Shown here one piece after another: positions 11,078 to 12,149 of a stretch of DNA of 12,149 nt. The notes beneath the pieces are model-generated. The model was not told the DNA's origin. It saw nothing but the letters and a program-made list of their open reading frames with translations, and did not search any database. This DNA is from Candidatus Woesearchaeota archaeon (GTDB lineage: Archaea > Nanoarchaeota > Nanoarchaeia > Woesearchaeales > GW2011-AR4), in assembly GCA_023259315.1 (NCBI GenBank), contig JAHFQL010000030.1, positions 1 to 12,149 of the forward strand, in the 5' to 3' direction. The first letter of the stretch is position 1. The number at the start of each line of letters is the position of its first letter. The position numbers were made by a program, and so were the translations under genes.

Positions 11078-12149
11078 TCAACGCATTGATGCTGGAACTA
11101 ATTTTTGAAATAAATTTTCTGAATCCGGATTTGTTTCCTCATCAGAATGCAAAGTAAACTCTCGCTTCCTATTTTTTCTAACTACCCTAACTGATGCTGG
11201 CTTCCAATCTTTCTTCATTACTACTAATCCTTCCTCATCAACCATAACATTGTCTTTGTTGAAATTCTGCCTGTATACAACATAGTATAATCCAGATTTT
11301 GGCAATATATCCACATCTCTCCAAACAAATTCATTTGATTGACCCCATTGAGAATATCTTCCAGCATATGTGGTTAAACTTTCTGGAGCAGCCGGAGTTA
11401 ACCTGTTGCCGCTAATTTTGTAAACCAAAATGTCTCTCATAAGACCTGGTCCGCATCCATAAAATATTGATAATGCGCCATCTTCAAATTGTTGAACATT
11501 AAAGAGTGGATTGACTCTGCCCCTATCCCAGAAAAAGTGACTTTCCAGTTCAGAGCCAACATCTCTGGACTTGTATATCATTCTGCCTTGGGGTGTTAAT
11601 TCAGAGGTTGGAACTGCAGTTCCCATGAATTGTAAATATCTTGAAAAGAAAAATATTTCTCCTGTTTTTTTGTCTTGGGCTAAATAAGGATGAAATTCTG
11701 TATTCCATATAAATGGCGCTTCTGTGACTCGATTATACCTACTACCACCTTGCCCTAATCTATATTGTTCTCTGCCGTGTCCGGTTATTCCATTTACTTC
11801 GCGCATTATTGCTTTTTCAAGATCCTGAATTGAGGCTACTGCTCCTGCTTTAATGTACTCTAAACCATCAATAATTTGTGCGATTTGTCTATGTGATTGA
11901 TATTCATTATTTTGTGTACCCACAAATAACCCACTATGCGATAAAGATATTATTCCAGTTCCAGAAATATTTGGGCAATCCTGCGTATTATACACATCTA
12001 CAAGCACACATTCTTTATGGACTTGTCCGAAGCATCCACTTCCTTTGACTATGACGTCTATTCCTTGCTCATCTAACCTATTTCTGTATTGTATCAATTC
12101 TCTGACTTTAGAGCTAGGATTAGCAGAACAACCATCGCATACATAAATT
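11078..12149 (-). CDS. Large protein of unknown function, N-terminus beyond the right edge
   Basis: At least 356 residues are visible. The first in-frame start-like codon (TTG, 12097) is not the real start: the frame stays open to the edge and upstream codons read IYVCDGCSANPSSKVRE, continuing into LIQYRNRLDEQGIDVIVKG and then GCFGQVHKEC. This strand-CxxC-helix-strand-Cys layout resembles thioredoxin-like [2Fe-2S] ferredoxins (numbering from the edge, Cys4, Cys7, Cys39, Cys47), but the usual final C-x3-C is C-x7-C, so cluster binding is doubtful. The rest, from about residue 130, is rich in aromatic strands (EIFFFSRYLQFMG, SGLYYVVYRQNF) and suggests an all-beta, possibly propeller-like domain. 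No membrane helix is seen. It ends 137 bases before the next gene. Confidence 0.65.
   Translation of the reverse strand, partial: IYVCDGCSANPSSKVRELIQYRNRLDEQGIDVIVKGSGCFGQVHKECVLVDVYNTQDCPNISGTGIISLSHSGLFVGTQNNEYQSHRQIAQIIDGLEYIKAGAVASIQDLEKAIMREVNGITGHGREQYRLGQGGSRYNRVTEAPFIWNTEFHPYLAQDKKTGEIFFFSRYLQFMGTAVPTSELTPQGRMIYKSRDVGSELESHFFWDRGRVNPLFNVQQFEDGALSIFYGCGPGLMRDILVYKISGNRLTPAAPESLTTYAGRYSQWGQSNEFVWRDVDILPKSGLYYVVYRQNFNKDNVMVDEEGLVVMKKDWKPASVRVVRKNRKREFTLHSDEETNPDSENLFQKLVPASMR

Noticed and set aside
12095..12097. TTG as start of the right-edge gene
   Set aside because: The frame is open to the window end and the upstream residues look like real protein, so the gene is cut by the edge.
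1..12149. CRISPR array, insertion sequence or phage genes
   Set aside because: No spaced direct-repeat array, transposase, terminal inverted repeats or phage structural proteins were seen.

Overview
The window is AT-rich and compact and most likely comes from an archaeon, probably of the DPANN type (Woesearchaeota/Pacearchaeota-like). Three things point there: A/T-rich BRE/TATA-like boxes that end about 23 bases before the start codons of several genes (leaderless transcription), purine-rich Shine-Dalgarno sites mainly on operon-internal or leadered genes, and a two-copy Lrp/AsnC regulator. The phylum is an inference; no rRNA or ribosomal protein is present to settle it.

Region 1 (1-1876, + strand): an intergenic region with a hairpin and a probable leftward gene start at the edge, then a six-helix membrane protein of unknown function and, one base after its stop, a bacterial-type prolipoprotein diacylglyceryl transferase (Lgt). 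Region 2 (1889-3379): a double-domain Lrp-like regulator on the - strand, with an inverted repeat flanking its own core promoter, and a divergent 129-aa protein of unknown function. Region 3 (3442-8070, + strand): a branched-chain (LIV-type) amino-acid ABC importer in three probable transcription units: the lipoprotein substrate-binding protein livK (own promoter, palindrome, strong Shine-Dalgarno site, T-rich terminator), then livH-livM-livG with overlapping genes, then livF after a 211-base gap that holds an unexplained GC-richer, structured segment.

Region 4 (8075-12149, all - strand): a divergent GTP cyclohydrolase II-like protein, four small uncharacterised proteins, and a large gene running off the right edge whose visible N-terminus has a CxxC and looks loosely like a thioredoxin-fold ferredoxin. 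Three of these genes, including the cyclohydrolase-like one, share an AAAATCAT element 29-32 bases before their starts, so they may form one regulon.

How the genes work together: Lgt can attach the lipid anchor to the lipobox cysteine of LivK. LivK delivers the amino acid to the LivH/LivM permease, driven by the LivG/LivF ATPases. The neighbouring Lrp-type protein is the obvious candidate regulator, as Lrp controls liv genes in enterobacteria. The right-hand block has no assigned pathway and is where new biology is most likely.
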